Below are positions 14,901 through 26,000 of a stretch of DNA of 64,000 nt, in pieces; the stretch's first letter is position 1; each line of letters opens with the position of its first letter. Source of the stretch: Pilatotrama ljubarskyi. Lineage: Eukaryota > Basidiomycota > Agaricomycetes > Polyporales > Polyporaceae. The stretch covers positions 565,276-629,275 of the forward strand of contig MU277679.1 in NCBI GenBank assembly GCA_022385805.1, read 5' to 3'. The notes under the pieces are model-generated. The model had not been told where the DNA came from. It saw nothing but the letters and a program-made list of their open reading frames with translations, and ran no database searches. Position numbers and translations under genes: made by a program.

Positions 14901-15379
14901 AACACTCGCGCGCGTCTTCGCGGTGGCACTTTGTGTCATGGGCTCTGCGGACGCTGATAGCTGAGTTGCAACTCTACGCCATCCTCTCACAGCCGTCCTC
15001 TTCTGCGCCGTTGGCGAGATAGCGTAACGTCATAGGCACCTTCCCGGCCATGCTAAGGCACATCGCCTCCCTCACAACACCGCCGATATGTTCCTAGAAC
15101 ATACGGGATCTTCACATATATACTTTTACGCAGCGGTATCAAGTCTAGGTATGTTTCGCTTCTTCTAGGGGTACTCGACACTCGCCTCCAAGCTTTCGGT
15201 CCTGGACGCAAAAGATTGGTCACGCATCCCATCACGCCTGTTCCTAAACGATACAGTAGGCAACATACGATTCCTCGGATCCGCCACAAAAACATACCTG
15301 GGCGGTCACCCAAGAAGAGCAAATTCAGACAGAGCAGTCACGACGACTTCCAACAGAAATGAGCCCGCCTTTCCCTCGC
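5935..15379. other. 9.4 kb gene-poor block
   Basis: I find no gene here that can be supported. The first 1.4 kb is strongly pyrimidine-rich on the plus strand and may be 3' untranslated sequence. Frames of 150-300 codons (for example 6349-7257 plus, 7349-7939 minus, 7614-8216 plus, 14392-14964 plus) overlap each other on opposite strands, lack introns bringing motifs together, and match no family I know. I see no reverse transcriptase, transposase, integrase or helicase motifs, no long terminal repeats and no tRNA. A short run of GAGCCT-like hexamers sits near 8720-8750. The block is anomalous against the dense gene spacing after 17.5 kb. Confidence 0.45.
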
Positions 15380-15945
15380 TCAAGCCTGCCCCTTCCGGGC
15401 CTTCCCTGTCTTATTCGCCTTCCGCACCTCCTTCTCCCACCGCTTGTACGCATCCCTGACCATTCGCATCTCGAAGTGCTGCTTCGGGAACCCGCACGCC
15501 TCCTGCAACAGCGGCGCGAGGTCGTGCGAGGTGCACATCACAAAGTCGCGCTCTCCTCCGCCACCATCTGCAGCCGCTCGCTCGCTCTTAGCTAGCCGCT
15601 TGACTCGTCCTCCTCCGTTGAAGACGACTGCGGTCTCTCGCCACCAGGCTGCCCAGGTCGTTGGGTCTGGGTTTCTGACCGAGCCCCGTCCTTGGTGCGG
15701 TGCCGCAAGTCCCCGATAGTCATAGTGCGAACGTACTCGGCGTGCGACTCCGAGAGATAAGGCGGCCCGAGGAAGTGCGCATGCACGGACGTGTTCAAGC
15801 GGAGGGCGGCGTCCTCGTTGGTCGAGAACGTCCGCAGGTCGTGGCAAAGAAACGCTAGCCTTTGGCGTATCTCTGTGATATCCTGCTCAGGCGAATCCGT
15901 TGCGCGGGTCGTCGTCGCCCATCGGCGGTGTTTTGGACGGCAAAC
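15380..15945 (-). CDS. Possible unknown gene, 3' part
   Basis: Two minus-strand frames look coding and could be exons of one gene. The upstream one (from an acceptor near 15882 down to about 15660) encodes a segment containing RLAFLCHDLRTFSTNEDAAL and HAHFLGPPYLSESHAEYV. The downstream one (about 15570 to the stop at 15380) contains DFVMCTSHDLAPLLQE and a charged helix ending in a Lys-rich tail. A splice from the region near 15650 to an acceptor near 15595 would join them. No start codon or first exon could be fixed, and I do not recognise the family. It may be a gene remnant. Confidence 0.3.
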
Positions 15946-17574
15946 GTCTGAAGGTGGATGTCAGGAGGATGTATGCATCAGTCGTCGCGCACGTGGCACA
16001 ACTTCGGTCAGCGCCACAAGGGCGTTGAGTGGTGGTTGAAGCTTTGAAGTTCACGAACCTTGTTCTCCTTGGGTTTCTTTGATTGTTCCTGTGGGTCCAC
16101 GATCGGAGCTGACATGTTTTGAGGCTAAGAGAGATGGAAGAGCTGTGCTAACGATGAGAGCGTTGGCTTTCGAACAATGGGAGTCAGAGTTGAGCGCTAG
16201 CCTGCAGGCATCACAGGAAGGCCCCGAGGTCCGCGGCTCCGAATGTGACTCAGCGTCCGCGACTGACTGCAGAGCGCAGTGCAGATAATCTATGCCCTAA
16301 GTGTCAGCTAGCATATTGGGCGGGGATATAGCGGCGAGAATAATCTGTTACAGGCAGCCGGTGTACCACCAGCCATCGCGTCCAGCGCGAGCGGGTGTGA
16401 TCGAAGTTACAACCTATCTCGAGTAGTTACTTCGCCGAAGCAGAGTCGATGGGCCCGGCATTCGAACTGGATCGCCATACTGTAGCCGGAAGGCCGGACG
16501 GGCACAATGGCCAAAACAAAGCTGGTGACAGCACTCGCTCAAGCCATACCTACGGGCGCGTTGGATCGGTAGGACAGCGATGTCGAGTATAGAGTCAAGA
16601 TGCCAGAAGACAGAGAATATCTTGGGAGCGCTATGAGGAGTGTGCGCTGAACTCATGAACCGGCGAGCATGAAACATGAGACAACGGTCCGGCAGCGTGC
16701 GCGTCAGCCCAGAGGCAAGCTTGCACTTCGTGAACATCTGCAGCAGCAAGCCCCGATGACAAGCATCAAAGGATAGGCTCAGCTTCGAAGCGCAGTTAGT
16801 ACAAGGAGCTCAGTCCCATTCTCAAGCTCAAGGCGTCACCCTTGACAACTCTTGTGAGCAGCGGATTCCGCGAAAAGAAAGCTTGCACTCACTGTGTCAC
16901 CAGCCATGGGACGTCAACAATCTCTCGCTGGCGGCTCAACACGGCAATATCATTGAATACTTGACGTCAGGATCTAACTTCAAGCTCGAGGATGCAGCCA
17001 CGAGGACAGTGACGAATTGCCAATGCTCCAGTCGAGGGAAACAAACGAGCATACGTGAGCCAGTAAAGCTCAAGCAGAGAGTCTCCATATCGCCGGGTCA
17101 GGGTCAGCACGCACCCCGGATGCTGGTACAGCAGATGCGCAAAGGGCGCTGTCATGTCGCAGTCTCGCTAGCTGAACAGATGCGCCACCACCGCGCCCCC
17201 AGTGACTGATGATGGAGAAGCCTCGCGAAACGGACAACCAAACCGGCCCAATCCAATCACGCACTCGATAATTGTATGGATGCGCAAGCGATAGCGACAA
17301 TCTTCCATCGAGGCGGAACACGACATAGTCTTGATGTACAAACCTTGACTGCGAGCATTGTTCCTGGGCATACCATTGAATACAGACTGCGCCGCGCGAT
17401 TTACGAGCAGTCCGGGTGCAGGGCGAACAGCAACAACAGTCCAGCACCCCGAGATTCCCAGCGCCTGCGTGTCAGTTGCCAGCAGATATAACATCAATGG
17501 GAAAGACGACAAAAGTACAACGCCTTGGTAAGGCAAGGATGAATACAACGGTTTACTGCGGAGGAGGCTGGAAG
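15946..17574. other. Intergenic, nothing recognised
   Basis: No supportable exon on either strand. A minus-strand frame at 16414-16749 has no motif. A GTTCGA-containing element near 16450-16470 resembles a tRNA B box but has no matching stems around it. Confidence 0.4.
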
Positions 17575-18317
17575 CTATAAGATAGATAACATTAGACAAA
17601 CTTGACATGTGAATAAGACGCTCGGTGCGTACCCAGGAGGAGGACCGCCAAAGCCGGGGGGAGGGGGGAAAGGCATGCCAGGGGGACCTGCAGGGAAACC
17701 AGGAGGACGGAAACCAGGAGGAGGGCCTCCCATGCCGGGAGGTGCGAACGGCATGGGCGGGCGCGCGATACCACCGGGAGCACCTGTGCGAGCATTATAA
17801 GCATGTGACTGCGAAAAAGTAGGAAAGAGACGTACCAGGCGGCATCAAAGGCATACCACGACCCGCTGGTACTCCTCTTCCGGGACCAAAGGGCAGCTGT
17901 CGCGACCGCGTAAGAATTATGTGAGGGCAATGAAAAAAGGCGTCACGTACGACGTTCTTCTTGTCATCGTCCGTAACGGGCGGGGGACCCTCCACGCTCA
18001 GGCTGACGACGGTCTCACCGCGAAGGATGACCAGTCCAAGTGTCCGCTTCATCTCCTGCATCGGGCCTGCCTCTGTCTCTCCAGGCTTCTTCTTTGGGCG
18101 CACACGACGGAACTCTTCGCATTCGGCTAGGACGAGGTTCATGTGGCGGTCGAACGCGAGCATTTGGCCCACGAACGCGCGGCCGTCGTTGATCGTGACT
18201 TTGAGCCTCCAGTTGATGAGGCTCAGCATTTTGCCGCCTTTCGACTTCGGCGGAGGCTATGAGCATAGTATGAGCAACGATTCGTAGGCGCACATCGGTA
18301 CTATCAAGGCTTACCAT
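17575..18317 (-). CDS. SMB1: Small nuclear ribonucleoprotein SmB
   Basis: Core Sm-ring protein of spliceosomal snRNPs. Exons 18317-18315, 18256-17951, 17896-17836 and 17783-17575 give about 192 residues. The first coding exon is just ATG, followed directly by the donor. Exon 2 carries both Sm motifs: MLSLINWRLKVTINDGRAFV and the Sm2 part near VILRGETVVSLSVEG, with the basic RPKKK linker between them. Exons 3-4 give the Gly/Pro/Met-rich tail typical of SmB. The last residues after the final PPPGY are unlike a standard SmB end, so the exact 3' end is less certain than the core. Nuclear; partners are the other Sm proteins. Confidence 0.9.
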
Positions 18318-18967
18318 GGTGGGCAGAGGTTTTTGAGGATGGAGCGGACGATGGGCGGCACGCTGCAGACGATGAGCGCGAGGTTGCAGTCGTACGCCAA
18401 ATAGAGCCAAACATCATCCACAGGACATGGGCGCTTATGCTGGACTCCGCGCTCGAGACATCAATAATGCATCATTGACAGCTCTAGCATATCTGTACAA
18501 TCGTAAGTTATGGGTTCATGCTACTCAACGCTTCTAAAGCATCACGGCTGCACTCAGCTGGTTTGTGCAGCGGCTGCTAGCTCTGTATCTCATTTTCGTG
18601 ATGATAGTGCACGTGTGGCGCGTGTCGATTTCGGGACGGTGCAATTGCAACGCGTGCTGCTACGGTAGTGACTAGTAGGGAACACGTTGAGGGTCTTACT
18701 GTATGCTCAGGAGACCATCTCATGCAGTGGGGATGACCTCCATCGGGACCAACGGGCCTCCTTCTTTCATCCCTTGACTTCGCAGTCGGGTTTTCTCGGG
18801 CTTGCTCTCGGACGATCGCCGACACCCTTCCGCGACTCCCCTAACCGCCTTATTACTCATTGATGCGTCATATATAACCCCCAGACGGATGGTGCGTTCA
18901 ACAGGGCAATACCTTTCTATCGCCATTTCGTGGCAGGTTGGACGCGAAATCCACAGCAAAGTCGTCC
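18318..18967. promoter_or_regulatory. Divergent intergenic region SmB / NMO1
   Basis: About 650 bp between the divergent SmB and first nitronate monooxygenase genes, holding both promoters. A clear TATATAA lies at 18871-18877, 97 bp before the plus-strand ATG. No open frame of interest. Confidence 0.5.
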
Positions 18968-20339
18968 ATGAACAAGATGTCAGCGGTGAAGACTAAGTTG
19001 ACCAGCCTGCTTGGTATGTGTCCAATGGTCCTCGGAGCGACCAAGATATACTAAGGGGCCGCACTGCTCGCAGGCATACGAGTTCCGGTCATATCGGCGT
19101 CGATGGTGTACGCTACCTCGGCCAAGCTCGCGGTGCGTTGTTCATGCGCCCCGATGTCGTAGCAGCAGATGCCGACTCTCTTGGACTTCATCTCCTCCTC
19201 CTCAGATGGAAGTCAGCAGGGGCGGAGGCTTCGGTTTCTTCGGCATAGGCGTGCATCCTCTCAACCGGTACTAGGTATATCCTGACAGCAGTACTACCAA
19301 ACAGCTTCAGCTGCAGTGCCTGCGAAACAGTTGCGCGACGACCTGGCCGAACTACGCGCCGGCATACCCGATCTTGGAGACAAGCCGCTTCCTATTGGAT
19401 GTGGGTACATCGGCTGGATGATGGACTCGAAGGAGGAGGAATATAAACAGCTCGTCAACATCGCCCTCGAAAGCCGTGTCCAGGCGATCTGGCTCTCTTT
19501 TGGCAATGACCTATACCGCTGGATCCAGTACATCCGCAACTCTCCGGCGTGTGCGCATACAGCCTACAAACCGCTGATATTCGTACAAGTGACGTCCGTG
19601 GAAGAAGCCATCCGTGCCGTGAATGAATGGAAAGTCGACGTCATCGTTGTGCAAGGTGCCCTTCACGAGCTGCTTCAGTGCCGCTAAGTCTGGCGTACTC
19701 ATCTTGCCGTGTTCGATAGGTAACGAATCTGGTGGCCATGGAAGATCTATGGCTCCCAGCACGATGGTCCTTTTGTCCGAAGTCCTAGCGGCGCTCCCGG
19801 GAGACGAAGCTCCTCCTATCCTCGCCGCCGGCGGAATTGCCAGTGGAATCCAGGTGGCCGCCTACCTCACTGCTGGCGCCTCTGGAGCTGTTCTGGGTAC
19901 GCGCTTCTTGCTGACGCCTGAAAGCCCGTATTCCTCCACGCAAAAGGCCATCCTTCAGGCCGCAAAGTCACACCAAACAGTTCGCTCGCTCGCTTTTGAT
20001 CTGGCACGCGGGACCAACAACTGGCCTGAAGGAGTAGACGGGCGGGGCATCCGAAACAAGATCGTCGAGGACATCGAGGTCGGCGTGGACCCACAGACAG
20101 TGCAGGAGAGGTTCCGTCGCGCAGCCCAAGCCAGCGACCCGAACTACCTGCTTGTCTGGTCTGGGCAAGGTATCACTTTGATTAACGAGATCAAGCCTGC
20201 CAAAGTAATTGCTTTTGGCTATCAGGGTTACTCTAGACATCGAGCTAACGCGAATACACAATACTATCAGGAAATCGTCGAAGAGCTTCACGGAGAGATT
20301 CTGCACGCTTTGCAACGTGCTCAGCAAATCGTAGCCTAG
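18968..20339 (+). CDS. Nitronate monooxygenase, copy 1
   Basis: FMN-dependent TIM-barrel enzyme that oxidises alkyl nitronates (2-nitropropane dioxygenase family). Exons 18968-19013, 19074-19132, 19206-19248, 19305-19655, 19720-20204 and 20271-20339 give about 350 residues. Joined motifs include the N-terminal GIRVPVIS strand, a GGGFGF turn, the QGNESGGHG motif carrying the conserved His (recreated only by splicing at 19655/19720), LAAGGI and GAVLGTRF phosphate/FMN-binding turns. The third intron fits best as GC-AG (19249-19304). A GT alternative at 19251 would make an intron of only 38-41 nt. A second ATG at 18977 is an alternative start. It lies 0.5 kb upstream of a paralogue with identical intron positions. 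Confidence 0.88.
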
Positions 20340-20844
20340 GCATCTCGCTCCGAATGTCAGTGGAACCGAAGGCCCTTACACACTCCTAATGGCCTTTGGA
20401 CTGATCCTTCCGTCATGCTCAACCGCTCGTTAACCAGTGTGAGTTGCTCAGTTCTTCTCTTCTGCCTACCCGTCGCGCGGATTACACCTCGTGCTATTCC
20501 GACGCACTCGAAAAGGCAGTGGTTGAGCAGATGACCCAATATCCCAGTGTACGGGTATGGGTGCGCGGGCACGGTCTGGTGCCTATCGTCGGCGTCCCAA
20601 GTAAAGCTGAACAGGGTGCAAGCATCTGTTTTTGGTTTAGCTCCCCACTCTGGATCTATCTGTATCATCCATCTGCTCACAGGCGAGCCGGCGCTCGCCG
20701 TAGTTCTCCAGCCTAAGTAGACCTTGAGGGGAATAGCCTCCCATTCCACCGATATCTTCGGGACGCCTCAGTCCGGCGGTGTATATAGCTCAGGAATCAT
20801 TACAGGAAAGCATGGTCAACGTAGCAGACATTCTTCGCAGCACG
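20340..20844. promoter_or_regulatory. Spacer and promoter between the NMO copies
   Basis: No exon seen. TATATAG at 20782-20788 is a TATA candidate for the second copy. Its distance to the ATG at 20845 (about 60 bp) suits a start there better than at the upstream in-frame ATG at 20812. Confidence 0.4.
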
Positions 20845-22251
20845 ATGCAAGCCATCAACACCAGCTTAACCCGCCTCCTGGGTGAATTCTGACACAACCG
20901 CAGAACACCAGCGCACATGACACTAATGGTATCCTCGGCGTCGCGACAGGCATACGAGTGCCGGTCATCTCCGCCGCGATGGCTTTCGCTACTTCTGCCA
21001 AACTCGCCGTAATGCTCCACGTAAAATGTGTCGGTTCGACCATGCACTGAACCTCTCTTCCAGGTGGAGGTAGCCCGAGGTGGGGGGTTCGGTTTCCTAG
21101 GAGCAGGCACGTTCCAATCACGATTTTCCTTCAAAGCGTGTATGACCGGTCCTGACTCCGCTGCACGGACCTAGCATTCGCCACGCCCGAGTCCCTGCGC
21201 CAGGACCTAGCCTTCACCCGCGAGAGCTTCCCTGACCTTGGGGACAAGCCGCTTCCTATGGGAGTCGGTTTCATCGGTTGGCTTCTCGATGCCAATGAAG
21301 AACAGTCCAGGCAGCTCATCGACACTGCCCTCGAGAACAACGTCCAAGCATTTTGGCTTGCATTCGGAGTCGACCTCTACCGCTGGCTCCACTACATCCG
21401 TACTTCACCCGCGAACGCGCGCTTGACCCATAAGCCGCTCATCTTCGTACAGGCCACCTCGCTGAAGGAGGCGCTCATCGCGGTGAATGAGTGGAAGGTG
21501 GATGTAATCATAGCTCAAGGTGCGCCAGCACGACCGGGTCGACCCTCCGGCCGTCGTGATAAGCTCATCCTTCTATTCCTTCACACTCTACCAAACGCCT
21601 CCCAGGCAACGAGGCTGGTGGTCACGGGGGCGCTGCGGCTCCCAGCACTATGGTTATCCTCTCCGAGCTCCTCGCCGCTCTTCCGAAGGAGAACGCACCT
21701 CCAATCCTAGCGGCCGGCGGCATCTCGAACGGATCTCAGGTAGCGGCGTACCTCACTGCTGGTGCGGCCGGAGCCGTTCTGGGAACACGTTTTGCCCTCA
21801 CGTTCGAAAGCCCGTACCCCGACGCCAACAAGGCGGCGATCCAGGCTGCAAAGTCCACCGACACCGTTCGCACCATGGCCCTTGACTGGGCCTGGAACCT
21901 GTATTCGTGGCCTGGGTGGATCAACGGTCGGGGCATCCGTACTAAAATTGTTGACGACATCGAGGCTGGTGTCGACCACAAGACAGTACAGGCTCGCCAC
22001 GCAAAGGCCACGGAGACGAACGATCCTGATTACATGGTGACATGGTGCGGCCAGGGCGTGTCCTTGATCGAGGACATCAAGCCAGCGAAGGTGAGCAGCC
22101 TCGGCATACCCCCGCGTGTGCTTCCCCGACACGTTGACTTAGGTCTGGCGAAGTGATTGACATGACTGCTTATCTCGAACAGGCAGTGGTCGAGGAGCTG
22201 CACGCGGACATCGTACGTTCACTGCAAAAGGCTCAGCAGCTCCTGGCCTGA
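20845..22251 (+). CDS. Nitronate monooxygenase, copy 2
   Basis: Paralogue of the gene just upstream, same strand. Exons 20845-20881, 20950-21008, 21064-21106, 21175-21519, 21606-22090 and 22183-22251 give about 345 residues (11 more if the in-frame ATG at 20812 is used). Exons 2, 3, 5 and 6 have exactly the lengths of copy 1. Motifs are GIRVPVIS, ARGGGFGF, QGNEAGGHGG with the conserved His, LAAGGIS and GAVLGTRF. The third intron (21107-21174) has no usable GT donor. A GC donor in context CAG|GCACGT gives GAAFATPESLR, which matches the length of this loop in the family. The codon-12 start resembles the usual N-terminus and leaves room for the TATA element. Confidence 0.88.
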
Positions 22252-23092
22252 GAGTCGGGTCCGCTTGTCCAAACGGTAACATGTCTTGACCGTGAATACA
22301 AAGCATGCAATTCTGGCTTATCCGTCGAAACATCGTTTACATCCTTCTGTCACGCTCCAAAACGGGATTACAGACACATGGACGACCTCTCAAGATCTCA
22401 AGATACCGCAAACCCACAGCAGGACGTATGCTACCACCCCTCCGTCGACTGTGTGACGTCGCGTCTCTACCGGGACATGTTCCGCACGAGCGGCAAGGCA
22501 CCGAGCTCATTACGTCCTCGCGCCATCCACCTTTGTCTATCCTCATACAGATCACTGGGCGGTACCAGTTCTGGATCTCCACATCCGCATGTCCTGCTTC
22601 GACTCCCGCGGACACGCCGACTGCATACTGGCAATGGCCCAGCCACTCTGACACGTATAGCAGCGTGTTCGCCGTTGCGGGCGGCTTTCTTCTCAATTCA
22701 ATGACACCGGATAATGATCCGTATCACATTGTAAGACGCGATGGGTCGAAGTTCAGCTCGCACGCTGGCCCTGTCTGTAGTCGCGTGACCAAGGAGCCGT
22801 AGACTACGGATCTGTCGTCCGAGTGTTGCACCCCCTGACCAACGGGGTTCACGAAGCTTGCGCGCGCGACCATCAAGGGTTTCAAGACGCCGTGGAGCGA
22901 AAAATCGTGACACCTGAGGACCTTCGGCACACGGATCCGTCGTCCGGACGCTGTGAGAGTGCTGCGAAACGGGAAAGGTACCTGACCGCTACTCGGGGGC
23001 AAGAAATGTTTCTATTGTGACAGTATTGACTTCAAAGTATTCGTACAACATCCTACCACGCTTGCGGGTTGCTTGCCTACGAACCGGACGAC
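22252..23092. other. Convergent spacer NMO2 / pyruvate carboxylase
   Basis: About 840 bp between convergent stops. Frames on both strands (for example 22305-22802 plus, 22337-22696 minus) show no known domain or splice structure. Probably 3' untranslated and intergenic sequence. Confidence 0.4.
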
Positions 23093-26000
23093 TCAATGCA
23101 CAATCTCCACCACCAAGTCGCCCTGGTTGATAGAGTCCCCTACGAACGTCGTCATGAGCTCCCGAGGAATCGTCGTATCGCACGCTACGCTCACCTTCAT
23201 GGACGACAACACGCTTGATATGACCAGAGACCGGCGCAGTGACCGCAGACTCCATCTGTGGAGAGAACAGCGGTAAGTATTATACTGACGCCATGTGATG
23301 CACGGACTACGAACCTTCATAGCGCTCAGTACTGAAGGGGGTGCCACCATTCGATCAGTACGGCATACTATCCGTCAGACGATATATAACTTACCGCAGA
23401 CGGGGTCGCCCTTCTTGATCTCCGAGCCTTCCTTGACGCGGACCTCAACGACGACACCGGACATCGGCGCACCCACGGAGCCAGGGTCATTAGTCGCCTT
23501 CTCACGAGAGACAGTCTCGACGGCGGAGTTCTTATCCTCGACAGAGAGCGCGCGGACCTAGGCACTCATGGTCAGAAACTGTCTCAAGGTGCTTTCAACA
23601 ATACCAACCTCGCCGTTGACTTCGAACCAGACGTCGCGCTGAGCGCGACCCTCAATGACAGGGCCGACCGCCATGAGGCGCACAATGAGAGTCTTGCCCT
23701 TTTCGATGTCGATCATCATCTCCTTGCCGATGTCCGGACGGGCAAGGAAGAATCGCGTAGGAACAACACTGCAGAATCATCAGTATGAACTCCAGCGGCG
23801 ATGGGAATGCAACTTGCCTCAAGTCGCCGTACTTCTCAACGAAAGCCTGGTACTCCTCAAACACCTATATCAAGTCTAGCGTAAGTACACACATACTTCG
23901 ACCGTTGGCACAGTGTGTTACCTTGGGATACATGACATACGACGTGACGTCGGAATCGGTGATGTGCTTGCCGAACTTGCTACGGAGCTCCGCCTTGACC
24001 TTCTTGAAGTCGATGGGTTCAAGACTCGCGCCGGGACGACCCTCGATTTTTGGCTTGTTGCGGATGATTTTGCTGCGAAGGGGTTCAGGGAAGCCGCCGA
24101 CCGGCTGGCCGAGGTAGCCCTGGAAGAACTCGACGACGGACGACGGGAAGTCGAGCTGGTCCGCACGGTCCAAGACATCCTGCTTGGAGAGGTTGTTCTG
24201 GACCATCCACTGGGCAAAGTCTCCGACGACCTTGGAAGAGGGTGTGACCTTTATGATATCTCCGCACTGGTAGGAGTGAGTCAGATATGCTTCATATGCG
24301 AACAGAACTGAGCTATGTAAAGCGTACCAGCTCGTTGGCTTCGATGTACTTCTTCTTAACCTCTGCGTGCCTGTTCAATTAAATGGCTCCTCGACTTTTT
24401 TTGGAGATACTCACCGGACCACTGAGTACCCAGGCCTAGTTGTGAGGCTTGGAACTGATTATGGGAGCCAGCCTGAGCAGTATGTCCCATACACGAAGTG
24501 GCTGCACACTCACCATCAAGTTCGTGTACTGACCACCCGGCATCTCATGCTCAAAGACACTAGAGTCGGAGGCGCGGACGTTGGCCTCGAAGCACGAGTA
24601 CAACAGCCTAACCTGGCTCCAGTACATGTTGAGTGCCTGGATGTCCTCGTAGCGGATGCCGGTGCCCAGGCCAGTCTGCTCCAGAGCGGCGCACACAGCA
24701 CCCATGGGGGGCTGGGAGGTCATTCCCGACATACCTGAGTTCCCAATCAGTATAGGAGCGCATAGAGTCAAGGACAGTATAACTTACTATCAATGGCGAC
24801 GTCGACGACGTCAGCGCCCGCAGCTGCCGCGGCGATCATGCTAGCAGCAGATATACCCGCAGTATCGTGAGAGTGCACGTGGATGGGCAGGTCGGGATAC
24901 TTGTTGCGGATAGCACCAATGAGCCTGTCAGAGATGTCAGCTTTGTTTCATGGTGAGGTCATGACCACTTCTTACATCTTGGCAGCCTCAGGCTTTAACA
25001 GACCCGCCATATCCTTGATGCCGAGGACGTGGATGCCCTCGGCGACCAGCTGGTCGACGAAGTCAAGGTAGTACTGAAGAGTATACTTGGTCTTCTTGGG
25101 GTTGGCAACGTCACCGGTATAGCAGACGACGGCCTCGCAGACACCGCCAGCCTTCTTCGCAGCGTCGATACCGAGCTTCATCTGTGTATCGGGTCAGTAA
25201 GTGTTCCACAACTCCAATATATTGGTAACCAACGTTCTCTGTAGGACGGACGTGAACATATGAATCAGACACCGAGACTTCATGAGCGTACCGATGTAGT
25301 TCAGCGAGTCGAAGACACGGAAGATATCCAGACCGTTCTCTACAGCCTTTTTGGAGAAGTCGTAGATAGCATTATCGCTGCAACAGACTATCAGGTTTGC
25401 AAACGCAGACATGTGTAACTGTACCCACGGGTAGCTGGTGTAGCCGACACCATTGGCACCACGGACGAGAGCTTGGAGCGGAATGTTCGGCACAAGCTTG
25501 CGGAGGGTGCGCTTAAAGAGACGGTTGTGAGCTGCGCGGAAGAGAGAAGACCTGCTAGATGAGCATACCAGCCGCTCCCAGGGGTCTTCGTACAAGAAGC
25601 GCATGGCGACATCGAAAGTAGCACCACCCCAGCACTCAAGACTGAACGCGTTAGCGAGCGCCCAGCTGGTCTCCTTCGCAATGTTCGCCATATCGATAGT
25701 CCGAAGACGTGTCGCGAGCAGGGACTGGTGGGCATCACGCCAAGTCGTATCCATGATGAGGACACCGGGGTACTCGCGCACGGCCTTCGCGAACGCCTCT
25801 GGACCCTTCTCTACGATGATGTTGCGCCAGCCAACCTGACAGGGCTGGGAGGTATCGAGTGGAGGGCCGTTGGGGTCGTCGCGGTTGACGAGCTTGGGGA
25901 TGACTATTTCGTCCTTGAGACCAGGCTCGCCCTGCTGACCCTTGATAGAGGAACCGTTGACGGCCAGGTCACCGAGGTACGAGAGCAGCTTCTGTGCACG

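Noticed and set aside
16441..16475. GTTCGAA-containing element on the minus strand, like a tRNA B box
   Set aside because: No cloverleaf partners are found within about 75 nt upstream.
22305..22802. Frames between NMO2 and pyruvate carboxylase
   Set aside because: No motif, both strands open, and the region lies between convergent stops, as expected for 3' sequence.
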